Shown one piece after another: positions 1 to 8,543 of a DNA stretch of 64,000 nucleotides (its first letter is position 1; the number at the start of each line of letters is the position of its first letter). A program made the translations under genes and the position numbers. The DNA lies in the NCBI GenBank assembly GCA_900539465.1, contig UQCF01000012.1, forward strand, positions 13,198 to 77,197. Direction: 5' to 3'. The notes under the pieces were generated by a model. It was not told the origin of the DNA. It ran no database searches and saw only the letters and a list, made by a program, of their open reading frames with translations. The stretch is from an uncultured Ruminococcus sp. (lineage in GTDB: Bacteria; Bacillota; Clostridia; Oscillospirales; Acutalibacteraceae).

Positions 1-1
1 T

Positions 2-286
2 TCTCTCAGCCGAGAGACGTTGGAGGATTACTTGTTTAACAGTTCCATTGTTCCCATAAAAGAGGTTGTAAGGCACAGGGCAATCGGCACAGGCTGCAGT
101 GAAGAGGATATAGAAATACTCAGCAAGCTTTGCGCCAATGCTTTTACAAGCTGCGTCCTCAGATGGATTAAAGATGGCATGAAGACAGATTTTGAGTATG
201 TTTTAAGAAAAATATCCGTTATGTTTGACGGAGCATTTACTGCCGCGCTTAAAAATGCCGCAGATTATGATAAGAAAAAAATGTAA
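2..286 (+). CDS. TetR/AcrR-type regulator, C-terminal part (5' truncated by window edge)
   Basis: The frame is open to the left edge, so only the last ~95 residues are present; the TTG at position 20 is an internal Leu codon rather than a likely start. The visible part is helical, with a C-terminal stretch (LRWIKDGMKTDFEYVLRKI) typical of TetR-family ligand-binding and dimerisation domains, where a Trp and a Gly precede the last long helix. The DNA-binding domain lies outside the window. An intrinsic terminator follows directly, so the gene ends its own transcript. Its position upstream of an HdeD/MMPL gene group suggests it controls membrane or efflux genes, which is inference. Family call is moderately sure. 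Confidence 0.6.
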   Translation, partial: SLSRETLEDYLFNSSIVPIKEVVRHRAIGTGCSEEDIEILSKLCANAFTSCVLRWIKDGMKTDFEYVLRKISVMFDGAFTAALKNAADYDKKKM

Positions 287-292
287 CATTTG

Positions 293-330
293 AGCCGCCG
301 TGTGAGAGTTTGACACACAGCGGCTTTTTT
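293..330 (+). terminator. Intrinsic terminator after the TetR-type gene
   Basis: GC-rich inverted repeat (AGCCGC / GCGGCT plus TGTG / CACA) followed by a T6 run, starting 7 bases after the stop codon. Confidence 0.85.
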
Positions 331-381
331 GTCCGTTTTATTATTCTGCTGCCGATGATATTATAATTAACGATAACAGAA

Positions 382-404
382 TTCTGCCGTAATTTGTGGC
401 AGAA
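382..404 (+). promoter_or_regulatory. Inverted repeat upstream of the HdeD-like gene
   Basis: Perfect 7-bp arms TTCTGCC / GGCAGAA with a 9-base spacer, ending 7 bases before the AGGAG ribosome-binding site. A TATAAT lies just upstream (around 361). It could be an operator for the upstream TetR-type protein or a 5'UTR hairpin; no test is possible from sequence. Confidence 0.35.
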
Positions 405-424
405 ATAAAAAGGAGTGCATTTTT

Positions 425-1018
425 ATGAAGCTCATAAGATGTGCAAAAACAGGCTACATCGTGAGCGCGGTTGCTTTCATAGCCCTCGGGCTGATACTGA
501 CAATATGGCCGGAGATGTCTATGATAACCATAAGCTATGCCGCGGGTGCAATAGTGCTCGCAAGCGGAATCGTGAGAATAGCGGGCTACTTTTCAAAAGA
601 CCTTTATTCTTTGGCGTTTCAGTTTGATTTGGCGCTCGGCATATTCACGGTGCTTATCGGTATTGTATTTTTGCTTCATCCGCAGTGGCTCATATCGGCA
701 ATACCTTTCTTTGTCGGCATTTTTGTTTTGGTCAACGGGCTGTTTACCTTTCAGACCTCGCTTGATTCAAAACGCTTCGGCATGAAATATTGGTGGGTAA
801 TGCTGATTTTCTCGGTGCTTTCGAGTGCTTTGGGCATTGTGCTTATAATCGACCCGTTTACGGGCGCGGGAGTGCTGACAATACTTATCGGTGTAACAAT
901 GATGTGCACCGGCATAGAAAAACTTTTTCTTGCGCTTTATACCATTGTTATAAAGAAAAAGAACAAACACGGCAGTGATTATATAGAAACCGATTGCCGC
1001 AATATTGACGAAGATTAA
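425..1018 (+). CDS. HdeD family (DUF308) membrane protein
   Basis: A 197-residue, very hydrophobic protein with about six membrane segments in paired hairpins; phrases such as ALGLILTIWP and LLHPQWLISAIPFFVGIF match the DUF308/HdeD repeat, in which a short GxxLL(x)P turn recurs. HdeD of E. coli is linked to acid resistance, but for most bacterial members no activity is known. The start is ATG with AGGAG 9 bases upstream. It opens a run of closely spaced plus-strand genes (18 bp to the MMPL transporter), so it probably shares their transcript. The charged C-terminus faces the cytoplasm by inference. Family assignment is fairly sure; function is not. Confidence 0.75.
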   Translation: MKLIRCAKTGYIVSAVAFIALGLILTIWPEMSMITISYAAGAIVLASGIVRIAGYFSKDLYSLAFQFDLALGIFTVLIGIVFLLHPQWLISAIPFFVGIFVLVNGLFTFQTSLDSKRFGMKYWWVMLIFSVLSSALGIVLIIDPFTGAGVLTILIGVTMMCTGIEKLFLALYTIVIKKKNKHGSDYIETDCRNIDED

Positions 1019-1035
1019 GAACGGAGGCTGGAAGA

Positions 1036-3144
1036 TTGAAAGGAATAGAAAAACTTTCGGAGTGGATAACGCGCCACCCGAAGTTTATTATGACCGTTGC
1101 CCTCATTTTGCTGATACCGGCTATCATAGGCTATTTGCTCACGGGTGTAAACTATGATATTCTTTCATATTTGCCGGATGACATCAATTCGGTTCAGGGC
1201 GAACAAATACTTGACGAATCGTTCCATAACGCTTCGAGTGCGATGCTTGTAATAGAAAATTTTGACGACAAAGACGTTGTTGCGCTCAAAGAAAAGATTA
1301 TGAAGATTGACGGCGTAACAAACGTCACATGGACAGACAGCGTTATTGACACCACTGTCCCCAACAGCTCTTTGCCGAGCTTTTTGAGAAAAATCTTTTA
1401 TTCTACCGACGGCAAATCAACATTGATGCTTATAAATTTTGATTCGGCAAGCGCGTCAGACAGAACAGGCTCTGCGATAAAGCAAATCCGTTCCGTGATG
1501 AACAAGCAGTGCTTTTTGAGCGGTATGTCGGCAGTGCTGACAGACACCAAAGACCTTGCGGATTCACAGGCGCCGATATATATTGCATTCGCAATTTTCC
1601 TTGCGCTTGTGGTTATGTCGTTCACAATGGATTCTTGGGTTCTGCCGTTTGTGCTTTTGGCTTCGCTCGGTGTTGCGGTTGTTTATAACATGGGTACCAA
1701 CCTGATATTCGGCGAAATATCGTTTATAACAAAGAGTATAGCCGCGATATTACAGCTCGGTGTTACCATGGACTACTCGGTATTCCTTATAGACAGATTT
1801 GATGAGGAGCAAAGATATACCGATGACCGTTCGCTTGCAATGGGCAGAGCGGTTGCAAAAACTTTCACGGCACTCATGGGCAGCTCGCTGACAACGGTTT
1901 TCGGCTTCCTTGCAATGTGCTTTATGACATTGACACTCGGCTTTGATATTGGTATAGTTATGGCAAAGGGCGTTGCGTTCGGCATTCTGACCGTTGTTAC
2001 GGTTTTGCCGTCAATGGTGCTTCTGCTTTACAAGCCCATATACCGCTTCCGTCACAAACGCTTCGTGCCGAAATTTAACGGACTTGCAAGCTTCACAACA
2101 AAGCACCGCAGAGTTTTTGCAATAATTCTTTTGGTTTTGCTTGTGCCCGCATATCTCGCACAGAGCAATGTCAGCAAATATTATGATGTTGTTTCGGGTA
2201 TGCCGCAGGATTTGGACTCGATAGTGGCTCTCAACAAAATGAAAGAAGAGTTCAACATGGCAAACACGCACTTTGTTGTTATTGACGATGATGTTCCGGA
2301 CGGCAAAGTGAACTCGATGATTCAGGATATTAAAGAGATTGACGGAATAGAAACGGTTGTTGCGCTGGGCGAATATGTCGGCGCGGGCATACCGAAATCC
2401 ATAATCCCCGAATCGGTTAAATCCATTGCCGAAAAAGACGGCTACCAAATGATGATGATAAATTCGGACTATTCGACCGGTACGGATGAGCTTAACGCTC
2501 AGATAGACGAGATGAACAATGTCATAAGCAAATACACCGACAGCGGTTATCTCACCGGCGAAGGCGTTCTCACAAAAGACCTTATAAGCATAGCAAATAA
2601 CGACTTTGTTGTTACAAGCATCATCTCTACCGTGGCGATATTTATTCTTGTTGCGATATGCTTCAAGTCAATATCAATACCTTGCATACTGGTGCTTATG
2701 ATAGAGCTTTCGATTTGGATTAACATCGGACTTTCATACCTCATGGGCACAGAAATATCGTTCATCACACCCACGGTTATCAACTGCGTGCAGCTCGGCG
2801 CAACGGTTGACTACGCAATACTTATGACAACGAGGTTCCGTGAAGAAATCCGGTCCGGCAAAGATAAAAAGACCGCAATACACGACGCCGCGGCATCATC
2901 CTGCACGTCAATATTCCAGAGTGCGCTCGTTTTCTTCAGCGCAACAATAGGCGTTTATTTCATCTGCGATATAAAGATGATAAAAGAAATCTGCGAACTT
3001 CTTGCAAGAGGTTCATTCATCAGCGCAATAATGATAATGCTTGTTTTGCCGCCCGTGCTTTATATTCTTGAGGGCGTCATAAATAAAACGACATATAAAT
3101 GGAGAGTATCTGATAAGGAGAGTGCAAAAAATGAAAATTCTTAA
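1036..3144 (+). CDS. MMPL/RND family transporter
   Basis: 702 residues, TTG start with GGAGG 8 bases upstream. Two halves each show one membrane helix, an extracytoplasmic domain and five more helices. The proton-relay Asp-Tyr pair of MmpL proteins is present in both halves (GVTMDYSVFL near residue 248 and GATVDYAILM near residue 595). MMPL proteins use proton flow to export lipids, glycolipids or drugs. The last 14 bases overlap the start of the lipoprotein gene, and cdsA and a lipid kinase lie downstream, so a lipid substrate is a reasonable inference. The protein is shorter than mycobacterial MmpL3 and lacks its C-terminal cytoplasmic domain, as is normal for Firmicutes members. Confidence 0.9.
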   Translation: MKGIEKLSEWITRHPKFIMTVALILLIPAIIGYLLTGVNYDILSYLPDDINSVQGEQILDESFHNASSAMLVIENFDDKDVVALKEKIMKIDGVTNVTWTDSVIDTTVPNSSLPSFLRKIFYSTDGKSTLMLINFDSASASDRTGSAIKQIRSVMNKQCFLSGMSAVLTDTKDLADSQAPIYIAFAIFLALVVMSFTMDSWVLPFVLLASLGVAVVYNMGTNLIFGEISFITKSIAAILQLGVTMDYSVFLIDRFDEEQRYTDDRSLAMGRAVAKTFTALMGSSLTTVFGFLAMCFMTLTLGFDIGIVMAKGVAFGILTVVTVLPSMVLLLYKPIYRFRHKRFVPKFNGLASFTTKHRRVFAIILLVLLVPAYLAQSNVSKYYDVVSGMPQDLDSIVALNKMKEEFNMANTHFVVIDDDVPDGKVNSMIQDIKEIDGIETVVALGEYVGAGIPKSIIPESVKSIAEKDGYQMMMINSDYSTGTDELNAQIDEMNNVISKYTDSGYLTGEGVLTKDLISIANNDFVVTSIISTVAIFILVAICFKSISIPCILVLMIELSIWINIGLSYLMGTEISFITPTVINCVQLGATVDYAILMTTRFREEIRSGKDKKTAIHDAAASSCTSIFQSALVFFSATIGVYFICDIKMIKEICELLARGSFISAIMIMLVLPPVLYILEGVINKTTYKWRVSDKESAKNENS

Positions 3145-5005
3145 AAGAAGCATCGCACTTGTTCTTTGTGCCGTAATGCTGCTTTCAATGTGTGCATGCG
3201 GTAAAAAGAAAGACGAGTCGTCGTCAAAGGACGACAATTCAAATACACAGGTTCAAACGGTTTCGTATACCGATCAGCCGTCTGCCGTAACAAAATCAGA
3301 AACGGTTTATGTTTCGATAGACTCCACCGGCAAAACCACCGCGACCACCGTTACCGACTGGCTTCACACCGACAAGGCAAAGGTAAAGGTTTATGATAAG
3401 AGCGACCTTGCCGATATAAAAAATGTTAAAACGTATGCCGACCCGGTAAAAGAGGGCGACTCCATTGTTTGGAATATGGACACAACAGACCTCTACTATA
3501 CCGGCACAACCACAAAAGAAGCTCCCGTAAGCTTTGATATTAAATATTCGCTTGACGGCAAAGAGATGTCCGCAAAAGATATTGCCGGCAAAAAAGGTCA
3601 TGTCGAAGTGACAATAACAATGAAAAATAATTGTTACGAAGACCGCACGGTAAACGGTAGAACACAGCGCGTATATCTGCCCGTGCTTGCCGCAGGCGGA
3701 ACAATCCTCCCCGAGAGCACCTTCACAGGCATAGATGTCAAAAACGGACTTAAATTCGGCGACGGCACAAAGCAGATAGCTGCTGTTGCAGGTGCACCCG
3801 GACTTTGCGAGAGCCTCGGCATCACAAAGCAGGACGTTAAGGATATAGTAGGCCTTGAACTCAGCGACACATTTGTTATTTCTGCGGATACGGAATGTTT
3901 TGAGCTTTCAAACATATACTTTGCAGTAATACCTTTCACCTCTCTTGACCTTGATTTAATCGCTCCCGATTCGGTCAGCGGACTTGTAAACAACCTTGCT
4001 CAAATTAAAAAAGTATTTTCTTGTCTTGAAAATATGGATATAAGTAGTATAATAAACTTATTATCGGGTAATGCGGGCACGGTTGAGGAGCTCACCAAAA
4101 CCATTAACGAGGCAATTGCTCTTTATGATAAAAATAAGGCTTTGCTAAAACTCGGTTCAAAATACTGCACAGACGACAACATGAAAGCTCTCAACTCACT
4201 TGCCTCTTCGCTTAACGATAAGGACTTTGCAAAAGGTCTTGAGCTTTTGAGCGGCACCAACCTTGACGCGGTTATAGAGAGCTTGCCGGAGGTCTCCAAA
4301 AATCTCGAAAAAATTGCTCCGCTTCTCAAAAACGAAACTCTCAGCAAGGCACTTGAAATTCTCAGCAGCTCTGTTATGGTTAAATTCTTTAAAGAACTGC
4401 CCGCACTCAGCGAGAGCCTTTCATCAATTCAGAAGCTCCTCGGCAACAAAGACGTTATGGATGCGATCAAAACCCTCAGCGACCCCTCTGTTGCCGCTAT
4501 GCTGCAAAAGCTCCCGGGCGTTATGAAAGACGTTGAAGCACTCGCACCTTTAATGGGCGATTTGCAAAAGGATATGTCTGACCCCGAGGTTCAGAAAGCA
4601 GTAGAAAATCTGCCGCAGACCATGAAGGCCATTTCAAAGCTTTTGAATACGGTAGATAAAAACAGCGATGTTATTGATAAGCTCGTTTCGTTCGCTTCTG
4701 ACGAAAACGTTAAAGAGCTTGTAGAAATTCTCGGCGAGTCCGATATTGACGTAGAAGAACTCAGCAAAAAATTCTCTTCACTTGTAGATAATGCAGACAC
4801 GGTTGCCGCAAATGCAAAAGAGTGGCTCTCATTCGGCGAAAGCTACGGTGTTCTTACACAGAGCACAGACGCTCAGCAGACCAATGTTGTGTTCATTTAC
4901 AACACACCCACAATAGATAAACCTGCCGTACAGGAAGAAAAGACCGAACAGGAAGAAACTCACTGGTACACAAGAATTCTTGACCTGTTCAGAAGAAAGG
5001 ATTAG
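3131..5005 (+). CDS. Exported lipoprotein with helical repeats, linked to the MMPL transporter
   Basis: 624 residues from ATG 3131; the GTG at 3122 abuts the AAGGAG box, so the ATG with 9-base spacing is preferred. An N-terminal lipoprotein signal ends in LSMCAC (Cys23 the likely lipid site), then a Ser/Asp-rich linker. Residues ~55-165 form a domain opening ETVYVSID and ending near MKNN, a type I associate with Firmicutes MMPL/YhgE gene neighbourhoods. Residues ~375-510 hold four helical repeats marked by Leu-Pro at 385, 423, 461 and 494, a spacing of 33-38. The protein ends in the amphipathic tail WYTRILDLFRRKD. The start overlaps the transporter gene by 14 bp, implying translational coupling and a joint role, perhaps as a periplasmic-side partner. 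No activity is assigned. Confidence 0.6.
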   Translation: MKILKRSIALVLCAVMLLSMCACGKKKDESSSKDDNSNTQVQTVSYTDQPSAVTKSETVYVSIDSTGKTTATTVTDWLHTDKAKVKVYDKSDLADIKNVKTYADPVKEGDSIVWNMDTTDLYYTGTTTKEAPVSFDIKYSLDGKEMSAKDIAGKKGHVEVTITMKNNCYEDRTVNGRTQRVYLPVLAAGGTILPESTFTGIDVKNGLKFGDGTKQIAAVAGAPGLCESLGITKQDVKDIVGLELSDTFVISADTECFELSNIYFAVIPFTSLDLDLIAPDSVSGLVNNLAQIKKVFSCLENMDISSIINLLSGNAGTVEELTKTINEAIALYDKNKALLKLGSKYCTDDNMKALNSLASSLNDKDFAKGLELLSGTNLDAVIESLPEVSKNLEKIAPLLKNETLSKALEILSSSVMVKFFKELPALSESLSSIQKLLGNKDVMDAIKTLSDPSVAAMLQKLPGVMKDVEALAPLMGDLQKDMSDPEVQKAVENLPQTMKAISKLLNTVDKNSDVIDKLVSFASDENVKELVEILGESDIDVEELSKKFSSLVDNADTVAANAKEWLSFGESYGVLTQSTDAQQTNVVFIYNTPTIDKPAVQEEKTEQEETHWYTRILDLFRRKD

Positions 5006-5010
5006 TTTTT

Positions 5011-6501
5011 ATGGCATCAAAAAGAATATCCAAAACAGAAATGCTCAAAGAAATAAAACAGATGAATTCTTTCGGCACAAGACTGACGGGAAGCAAGGGT
5101 CAGCTTGATTTTATTGAGCATCTCAAGTCCGAAATCAGAGATATGGGGCTTGAGATTTACAGCGACCCGTTTTATTTTAAAAGATGGGAAGAGGACGAAG
5201 CTTCTTTGCAGATTTTCGGATTTAACGGTCCTGAGGATATTCAGATTTCATCGGTGTTCCCATATTCCGGCGAGACAAAAGAGAACGGTATAACATCAGA
5301 GCTCTATTATGTCGGCGATAAAATAAGCGGTTTTGCAGGTGCAAAAGACAAAATTGCCGTTGTAGAGATTTCAGAGATAAATTCCATACCCAGCGAGGTG
5401 GCTTTTGATAAGCGCTCATCTTACCCCGATGATGTTCAGCTCCCGGCAAATTATAACGGACCCGTTGCCACAACATTTGTTAAATTTCAGTATGCGCGCC
5501 TTGCAAAGCTTCGCGGCGCAAGAGCTGTTATATTTATCTGGAAGGGTATGAACAGCGACGCCGTAAAAGGTCAGTACCTGCCGTTTATACTTGATTATCA
5601 GGGCATACCCGCGGTGTGGGTCAGCGAAGATGTGGGCAAAACGGTACTTGAAGCGGCACAGGGTCACAGAACCGCAACCTTAAAGCTGACCGCAAAAACC
5701 GACAGGCACGCTTATACGGAAACATTCTATTGTATGCTCAAGGGCGAGAGCGACAAAGAGACAGTCATTGTCAACACTCACACCGACGGCACAAACTGCG
5801 TTGAAGAAAACGGTCCTGTTGCCATGCTTCAGCTTATAAAGGCTCTTAAAGATAAAAAATTAGAGAGAACGCATATATTTGTGTTTGTAACAGGTCACTT
5901 CCGCCTGCCGAGATTTAAAGATATTGACGGCGGCGGAATACAGGCAACGTCAAAATGGCTCGCCATGCACAGAGATTTGTGGGACGGCAAGCAGGGTCAC
6001 CTGAAAGCGGTTGCGGGTGTTTCGATAGAACACCTCGGCTGCAAAGAGTGGTCGGTTGTTGACGGCGAATACAAAGAGACGGGACCTGTTCAGACAGAGC
6101 TTGTATACACAGGCAACATGACTCTTGACGATCTTTATATGGATACCGTTAAAGAGCGTGAAAATGTTAAGACTATGACGCTCAGAGGTCACAATTTTTT
6201 GCATTTCGGCGAGGGTCAGCCGCTGTTCAACGCCGGCATACCCGAAATATCGCTTGTAACCGCGCCGGATTATCTGTGTGTAGTCAGCGACAGCCATGAG
6301 ATGGAAAAATTTGATATAGACCTCATGTATGACCAGACCAAGACTTTCTATTCCATAATTAAAAAGCTCGATACCATGAGCAAAAAAGAAATCGGCGATT
6401 GTGACAATTATTCATTGGTAACGGGCAAGAGCGTTTCGGGCAGAAGCGACATAAATATTTCTGCTCTTAAAAAGAAAGTTTTGTCTGTAATAAAAAAATA
6501 A
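5011..6501 (+). CDS. M28-like (PA domain plus aminopeptidase fold) protein with atypical metal site
   Basis: 496 residues, only 5 bp after the lipoprotein gene. No signal peptide is seen, so it is probably cytoplasmic. Residues ~95-230 look like a protease-associated (PA) insert, and ~250-450 follow the M28 fold. The first metal motif HxD survives (H257, D259). The others do not match: the Asp of the GAxDN turn becomes Glu (CVEENG, 263-268), the EE pair after the VFVFVTG-type strand is H296-F297, and the next Asp position reads E340-H341. A His is kept before GIPEIS (H397). It is therefore either catalytically dead or uses a changed ligand set. The fold call is fairly sure, the role unknown; its place in a lipid-gene run suggests a scaffold or lipid-linked job. 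Confidence 0.55.
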   Translation: MASKRISKTEMLKEIKQMNSFGTRLTGSKGQLDFIEHLKSEIRDMGLEIYSDPFYFKRWEEDEASLQIFGFNGPEDIQISSVFPYSGETKENGITSELYYVGDKISGFAGAKDKIAVVEISEINSIPSEVAFDKRSSYPDDVQLPANYNGPVATTFVKFQYARLAKLRGARAVIFIWKGMNSDAVKGQYLPFILDYQGIPAVWVSEDVGKTVLEAAQGHRTATLKLTAKTDRHAYTETFYCMLKGESDKETVIVNTHTDGTNCVEENGPVAMLQLIKALKDKKLERTHIFVFVTGHFRLPRFKDIDGGGIQATSKWLAMHRDLWDGKQGHLKAVAGVSIEHLGCKEWSVVDGEYKETGPVQTELVYTGNMTLDDLYMDTVKERENVKTMTLRGHNFLHFGEGQPLFNAGIPEISLVTAPDYLCVVSDSHEMEKFDIDLMYDQTKTFYSIIKKLDTMSKKEIGDCDNYSLVTGKSVSGRSDINISALKKKVLSVIKK

Positions 6502-6521
6502 ACCGGGCAGGATGTGTATTT

Positions 6522-7328
6522 ATGCTTAAAAGGATTATCTCGGCCGTGGTGCTTCTTGCACTCGTGGCAGTATGTTTTGTTTTATCAACCGAAACGGCTG
6601 TTTTGCTGATAGTCGTGTGCGGCGTTCTGTGCTGCTTTGAGCTGGGCAACGCACTTAAAAAGCTTGAGCGCAACCCGGTTGCACCGCTCGCATTTGCATT
6701 CGTTATCGGCTCGGCTTTGATAATATATTTTAAGCTGTCGCTTGTTTTGCTTGTGGCACTTTTAGGTGCGATATTCCTTGCAGATTTTGTAATCTGCATG
6801 GCTTCAAAAAAATATACCGCGCAGGATGCGCTCGCAACACTCGGTATGCTTATATATCCGTGTTTGCCGGTGGTTGCGGTTGTTTATATATGCACGCTGC
6901 CGTCGCCTTTGTGGGTGGTTGTTTTCCTCACGGGATTTTTAAGCGCGGTAAGCTGCGACACATTCGCACTCTTCGGCGGCATGGCGTTCGGCAAACATAA
7001 GCTTGCACCGACGGTCAGCCCCAAAAAGACTATTGAAGGCTCGGTTTCCGGCATGGTCGTCACCGTGGCAATCTCTGCCGGCGCATGGCTGCTGTTTAAA
7101 GATTATATAGACTGCAATATGTGGCTTTATATGCTCACGGTGCTTATCTGCACGGTAACATCTCAAATCGGCGACCTCTCCGCTTCGTTTATAAAACGAG
7201 AGGCGGGTATAAAAGATTTTGGCAATCTTATCCCCGGCCACGGCGGAATGCTTGACAGAATAGACAGCATAATTTTCTCGGTACCCACAGCGTATGTTTT
7301 TCTTTACCTGTTTGAGAAAATAAAGTGA
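6522..7328 (+). CDS. cdsA: Phosphatidate cytidylyltransferase
   Basis: 268 residues, multi-pass. Converts phosphatidate and CTP to CDP-diacylglycerol for phospholipid synthesis. The full C-terminal family signature is present: SFIKREAGIKDFGN, then LIPGHGGMLDRIDS, with the Lys-Arg, Lys-Asp and HGG...DRxD residues in place. Usually cdsA sits between uppS and dxr; here it is in a run with MMPL, lipoprotein and lipid-kinase genes. This may be the sole housekeeping copy or a second one; the window cannot tell. The stop overlaps the region used by the next gene's leader (17 bp from its ATG), consistent with one operon. Confidence 0.92.
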   Translation: MLKRIISAVVLLALVAVCFVLSTETAVLLIVVCGVLCCFELGNALKKLERNPVAPLAFAFVIGSALIIYFKLSLVLLVALLGAIFLADFVICMASKKYTAQDALATLGMLIYPCLPVVAVVYICTLPSPLWVVVFLTGFLSAVSCDTFALFGGMAFGKHKLAPTVSPKKTIEGSVSGMVVTVAISAGAWLLFKDYIDCNMWLYMLTVLICTVTSQIGDLSASFIKREAGIKDFGNLIPGHGGMLDRIDSIIFSVPTAYVFLYLFEKIK

Positions 7329-7345
7329 TAAAGGCGGATTATACC

Positions 7346-8347
7346 ATGAAAAAACTACTTATGGTTTTTAACCCCAAGGCGGGCAAAAACAGCACAAGAG
7401 AAAAGCATGACGATATTCTTCGCGTGTTCAGAGAATACGGATTGGAAGTAACCGAAAAAACAACCACCTGCGTGGGCGATGCGACAGAAATAGTAAAACA
7501 TAACCACAAAGGTCACGCGGCAATAATTTGCTGCGGCGGTGACGGCACGTTTAACGAGGTTATAAACGGAGTTATGGCATCGGGTGCGGATATTCCGATA
7601 ATGTATATCCCCATGGGCTCAACAAACGACCTTGCAAACACCGTCGGAGTTACCAAAGATATAAACTCCCAGGTTGAGCTGTTTTTAAACGGCAGCATAA
7701 AAAGCTACGATGTCGGAAGCTTTAACGACACTCACTTTACATATGTTGCTTCATTCGGCGTAGGTACGGACGTATCTTATATGACCTCGCAGAAAATGAA
7801 AAATATTCTCGGTCATGCGGCATATATTTTAAACGGCTTTGTGTTTAATCTGCCGCACCAGATAAAAAATCTGAAGCCGCATCACATGGTTATAGAGTAT
7901 GACGGCGGCGTTATTGACGATGATTTCTTCTTCGGCGCAATTTCTAACACAAACGAGGTTGCAGGCCTTTTTAAGTTTGATAACTGCGATGTTAAGCTCA
8001 ACGACGGTTTGTTTGAGGTTATACTCGTAAGAAAGCTCAAAAATGTGCCCGATGCGTTCTATCTTCTCAAAAAGATAAGGGATCAGGATTATGACGGCGA
8101 CAGAATTATCACATTCAAAACATCAAAAATGAAGATGATTTGCGATGAGGAGCTGGCATGGACTCTTGACGGCGAATTCGGCGGAAAGCACAGTATTGTA
8201 AATATCGGCATAGAGCCGAGCGCGGTTAAAATAGTTGCTCCGCACAGCAAATATTTTATATCCGATAAGCCTGTAAAGGACGAAGAGGAAAACGAAGACG
8301 TTTTTTATGAAGAAGAGCAGGAGCTTGCCAAGGCAGGCAGAAAATAA
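7346..8347 (+). CDS. Diacylglycerol/lipid kinase (YegS/DagK family)
   Basis: 333 residues from ATG 7346, which has AAGGCGG 8 bases upstream; a GTG at 7325 lies before that box and is rejected as start. The N-terminus NPKAGKN and the nucleotide-binding GGDGTFNEVINGV are hallmarks of the DAGK catalytic domain, which phosphorylates diacylglycerol or related lipids to phosphatidate. The C-terminal domain is the usual beta sandwich (WTLDGEFGG near residue 265), followed by a Glu-rich tail. Making phosphatidate directly feeds CdsA, the gene just upstream, so the two form a lipid-recycling step. An intrinsic terminator follows. Confidence 0.88.
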   Translation: MKKLLMVFNPKAGKNSTREKHDDILRVFREYGLEVTEKTTTCVGDATEIVKHNHKGHAAIICCGGDGTFNEVINGVMASGADIPIMYIPMGSTNDLANTVGVTKDINSQVELFLNGSIKSYDVGSFNDTHFTYVASFGVGTDVSYMTSQKMKNILGHAAYILNGFVFNLPHQIKNLKPHHMVIEYDGGVIDDDFFFGAISNTNEVAGLFKFDNCDVKLNDGLFEVILVRKLKNVPDAFYLLKKIRDQDYDGDRIITFKTSKMKMICDEELAWTLDGEFGGKHSIVNIGIEPSAVKIVAPHSKYFISDKPVKDEEENEDVFYEEEQELAKAGRK

Positions 8348-8355
8348 AACCCAAC

Positions 8356-8388
8356 GGCAGTGGCAAAGATGTCACTGCCTTATTTTTT
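8356..8388 (+). terminator. Intrinsic terminator ending the lipid gene run
   Basis: Inverted repeat GGCAGTG / CACTGCC with a T-rich tail, 9 bases after the lipid-kinase stop. Confidence 0.85.
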
Positions 8389-8405
8389 GGAAGCTCAGGA
8401 TAATA

Positions 8406-8423
8406 TTGTTAAAAAATTCACAA
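8406..8423 (+). promoter_or_regulatory. Rex-type operator, upstream copy
   Basis: TTGTTAAAAAATTCACAA differs from the Rex consensus TTGTTAAnnnnTTAACAA by one base. It ends 17 bp before the -35 box of the adh promoter. Rex is the NADH/NAD+-sensing repressor of Gram-positive fermentation genes; its gene is not in the window. Confidence 0.7.
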
Positions 8424-8440
8424 AATATTTTCTAAACATA

Positions 8441-8469
8441 TTGATTTTGTTTTTTACTTTTGTTATAAT
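8441..8469 (+). promoter_or_regulatory. Sigma-A-type promoter of the alcohol dehydrogenase gene
   Basis: TTGATT, 17-base spacer, TATAAT. It lies between the two Rex-type sites. A small hairpin (CGGCA / TGCCG, 8478-8493) with T6 follows in the leader. Confidence 0.75.
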
Positions 8470-8510
8470 AATTTCAGCGGCAGAGCAATGCCGTTTTTTA
8501 AAGGAATATT

Positions 8511-8528
8511 ATGTTAAAAAATTAACAA
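8511..8528 (+). promoter_or_regulatory. Rex-type operator, downstream copy
   Basis: ATGTTAAAAAATTAACAA matches the Rex consensus at all but the first base. It ends 2 bases before the AGGAGG ribosome-binding site. Its centre is 105 bp from that of the upstream copy, about ten helical turns. Confidence 0.75.
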
Positions 8529-8543
8529 TCAGGAGGCTTTGTT

